From: Synechococcus sp. CCY 0621
GTDB lineage: Bacteria; Cyanobacteriota; Cyanobacteriia; PCC-6307; Cyanobiaceae
Reading direction: 5' to 3'
NCBI RefSeq assembly: GCF_019038465.1
Contig: NZ_JAFKRH010000015.1
Location: 1-64,000, forward strand
Length of the DNA: 64,000 nucleotides
Shown here: one piece after another, positions 62,968 to 64,000 of the stretch
How positions within the stretch are numbered: position 1 is the first letter of the stretch
Layout of the letters: each line of letters begins with the position of its first letter
The notes under the pieces: generated by a model
What the model was told of the DNA's origin: nothing
Database searches by the model: none
What the model saw: only the letters and a program-made list of their open reading frames with translations
Made by a program: the position numbers and the translations under genes

Positions 62968-63711
62968 TCAGTTCCGCCGCCAGGATTCGCGGTGCATCCA
63001 GCTGATCCAGACAGCGGAGATCTGCTTGGGGCAGGTGGCTTCGCATTCCAGGTGGCTGCTGCAGCTGCCGAAGCCTTCGCTGACCATCTGCGCCTGCATC
63101 ACCCGGGCCCGGTGCTGCCGCTCCGGCTGGCCCTGGGGCAACTGGCCCAGGTGCGCCAGCTTGGCCGCGACGAACAGGCTGGCGGAGGCGTTGCGGCAGC
63201 TGGCCACGCAGGCACCGCAGCCGATACAGGCCGCCGTGTCAAAGGCCTGGGCCGCCTGCTCGCGCCCGATCAACAGGGCGTTCGCTTCCGGCGCACTGCC
63301 GGTGTTGATCGAGCAATACCCACCGGCGGCGATGATCCGGTCCAAGGCGGAGCGGTCGACGGCCAGATCCTGCAGGATGGGAAAGGCACGGGCGCGGAAG
63401 GGTTCCAGGGTCAGCACCTCGCCGTCACGGAACTGGCGCAGATAGAGCTGGCAGACGCTGGTGGCCCGCTGGGGCCCCTGGGCCTGGCCATTGACAAGGA
63501 ACCCACAGGAGCCGCAGATGCCTTCACGGCAGTCGTGCTCAAACCCCACGGGACGCACTCCGGCGGCAATCAGCCGTTCGTTGAGCAGGTCAAGGGCCTC
63601 CAGCAGGGAGAGGTCTGTGGAGACCGCGTCCAGGCGATGGACCTCAAAAGCCCCGCTGTCCTGGGAACCTGCCTGACGCCAGATCCTCAGGGTGAGCGAA
63701 ACGGCGGTCAT
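62968..63711 (-). CDS. sdhB: Succinate dehydrogenase/fumarate reductase iron-sulfur subunit
   Basis: A 247-residue protein. The 2Fe-2S ligands lie in CREGICGSCGFLVNG plus a later Cys (SVCQLYL). The 4Fe-4S and 3Fe-4S clusters use CIGCGACVASC and the LECEATCPKQI block with CSS before it. It passes electrons from the flavoprotein subunit to quinone at the thylakoid or plasma membrane. No sdhA is next to it, which is usual in cyanobacteria. It converges on ackA with 4 bp between. Confidence 0.92.
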   Translation of the reverse strand: MTAVSLTLRIWRQAGSQDSGAFEVHRLDAVSTDLSLLEALDLLNERLIAAGVRPVGFEHDCREGICGSCGFLVNGQAQGPQRATSVCQLYLRQFRDGEVLTLEPFRARAFPILQDLAVDRSALDRIIAAGGYCSINTGSAPEANALLIGREQAAQAFDTAACIGCGACVASCRNASASLFVAAKLAHLGQLPQGQPERQHRARVMQAQMVSEGFGSCSSHLECEATCPKQISAVWISWMHRESWRRN

Positions 63712-63909
63712 CGGTACAGCTTTGGCATGGGTGTCACCGTTGACAGGAACCGGAAGTCGCCAGGCTCGATTCGGATTCTGCCGGTCCTGAGGCGGGGATG
63801 TTGTCGTTCCGCGTCATGCACGCGCGATCACGAAGGAAAAGATGCAAGACTCAGAAAATTTTCAGTATTGCTTAGTCAACCCCATGCCCCTCCGGGTCCC
63901 TGCCGCCGC

Positions 63910-64000
63910 GTGAACGACCAACGCAAGCTGGTGGTGGAGCTGCGCCGGTCGATGGGGCGGCTGGAGGCAGCGCTGGGCACCATCAGCGATGCCCTCGTGA
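63910..64000 (+). CDS. Start of an unidentified gene cut by the window edge
   Basis: A GTG at 63910 opens a frame (MNDQRKLVVELRRSMGRLEA, then ALGTISDALV) that stays open to the last base. The helical charged start looks protein-like. Divergent from sdhB, with ~200 bp between starts for both promoters. Function cannot be judged from 30 codons. Confidence 0.45.
   Translation, partial: MNDQRKLVVELRRSMGRLEAALGTISDALV

Overview
The window looks like a GC-rich unicellular cyanobacterium of the Cyanobium / freshwater-brackish Synechococcus kind. This is inferred from a ferredoxin-type nitrate reductase (narB) and ferredoxin-type nitrite reductase (nirA), an nrtABCD ABC nitrate transporter with the solute-binding/ATPase fusion NrtC, a phosphoketolase-acetate kinase pair, and HIP1 octamers GCGATCGC (for example 17424-17431 and 26965-26972). 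No rRNA operon or CRISPR array was found.

Layout. 1-3.9 kb: a membrane-anchored FAD/disulfide oxidoreductase fusion, an arsenite methyltransferase and a DUF2227-like protein. 4.0-16.9 kb: an integrative element inserted in a tRNA-Val(TAC) gene. The intact tRNA is at the left end. A 50-bp copy of its 3' part is at 16836-16885, and integrase arm-type repeats (TTTACC..AGG) lie on both sides. The element carries a tyrosine integrase, an excisionase-like protein, a ribbon-helix-helix regulator, a zinc-finger protein and a RepA-like ATPase. It also carries a second very small tyrosine recombinase, a terminase-small-subunit-like protein, a protein with a phage head-morphogenesis (MuF / SPP1 gp7) motif, a secreted nuclease and an AT-richer two-gene membrane GAF module. 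This is the best candidate here for an undescribed system: a phage-satellite-like or tycheposon-like element.

16.9-21.6 kb: a scar zone next to the element. It has a Phd-like antitoxin, a broken VapC, an intact Fic protein, a third att copy at 18915, and a run of decayed genes: an ABC ATPase tail, a diguanylate cyclase with two in-frame amber stops, a second decayed phd-vapC, a PIN toxin fragment and a glutamine synthetase remnant.

21.6-31.7 kb: core and accessory genes, including a diguanylate cyclase, a Nudix hydrolase, an Mrr-like protein, a MOSC protein, an aminotransferase-monooxygenase pair and a 1072-residue GGDEF-EAL-GGDEF protein.

31.8-58.6 kb: a nitrate assimilation region. It holds molybdenum cofactor genes (moaD, moaE, moeA, moaC), molybdate uptake (modA and a modB-modC fusion), siroheme/cobalamin genes (cobA and a CbiX-like chelatase), two TrpD2-like paralogues, nirA, nrtABCD, a Crp-type regulator and narB. 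Mo cofactor serves NarB, siroheme serves NirA, and NrtABCD imports the substrate. Interspersed are an osmoprotectant permease/binding-protein fusion, an amino-acid permease and small conserved proteins.

58.7-64 kb: a histidine phosphatase, xfp and ackA (acetyl-phosphate to acetate and ATP), sdhB on the other strand, and a gene cut by the window edge.
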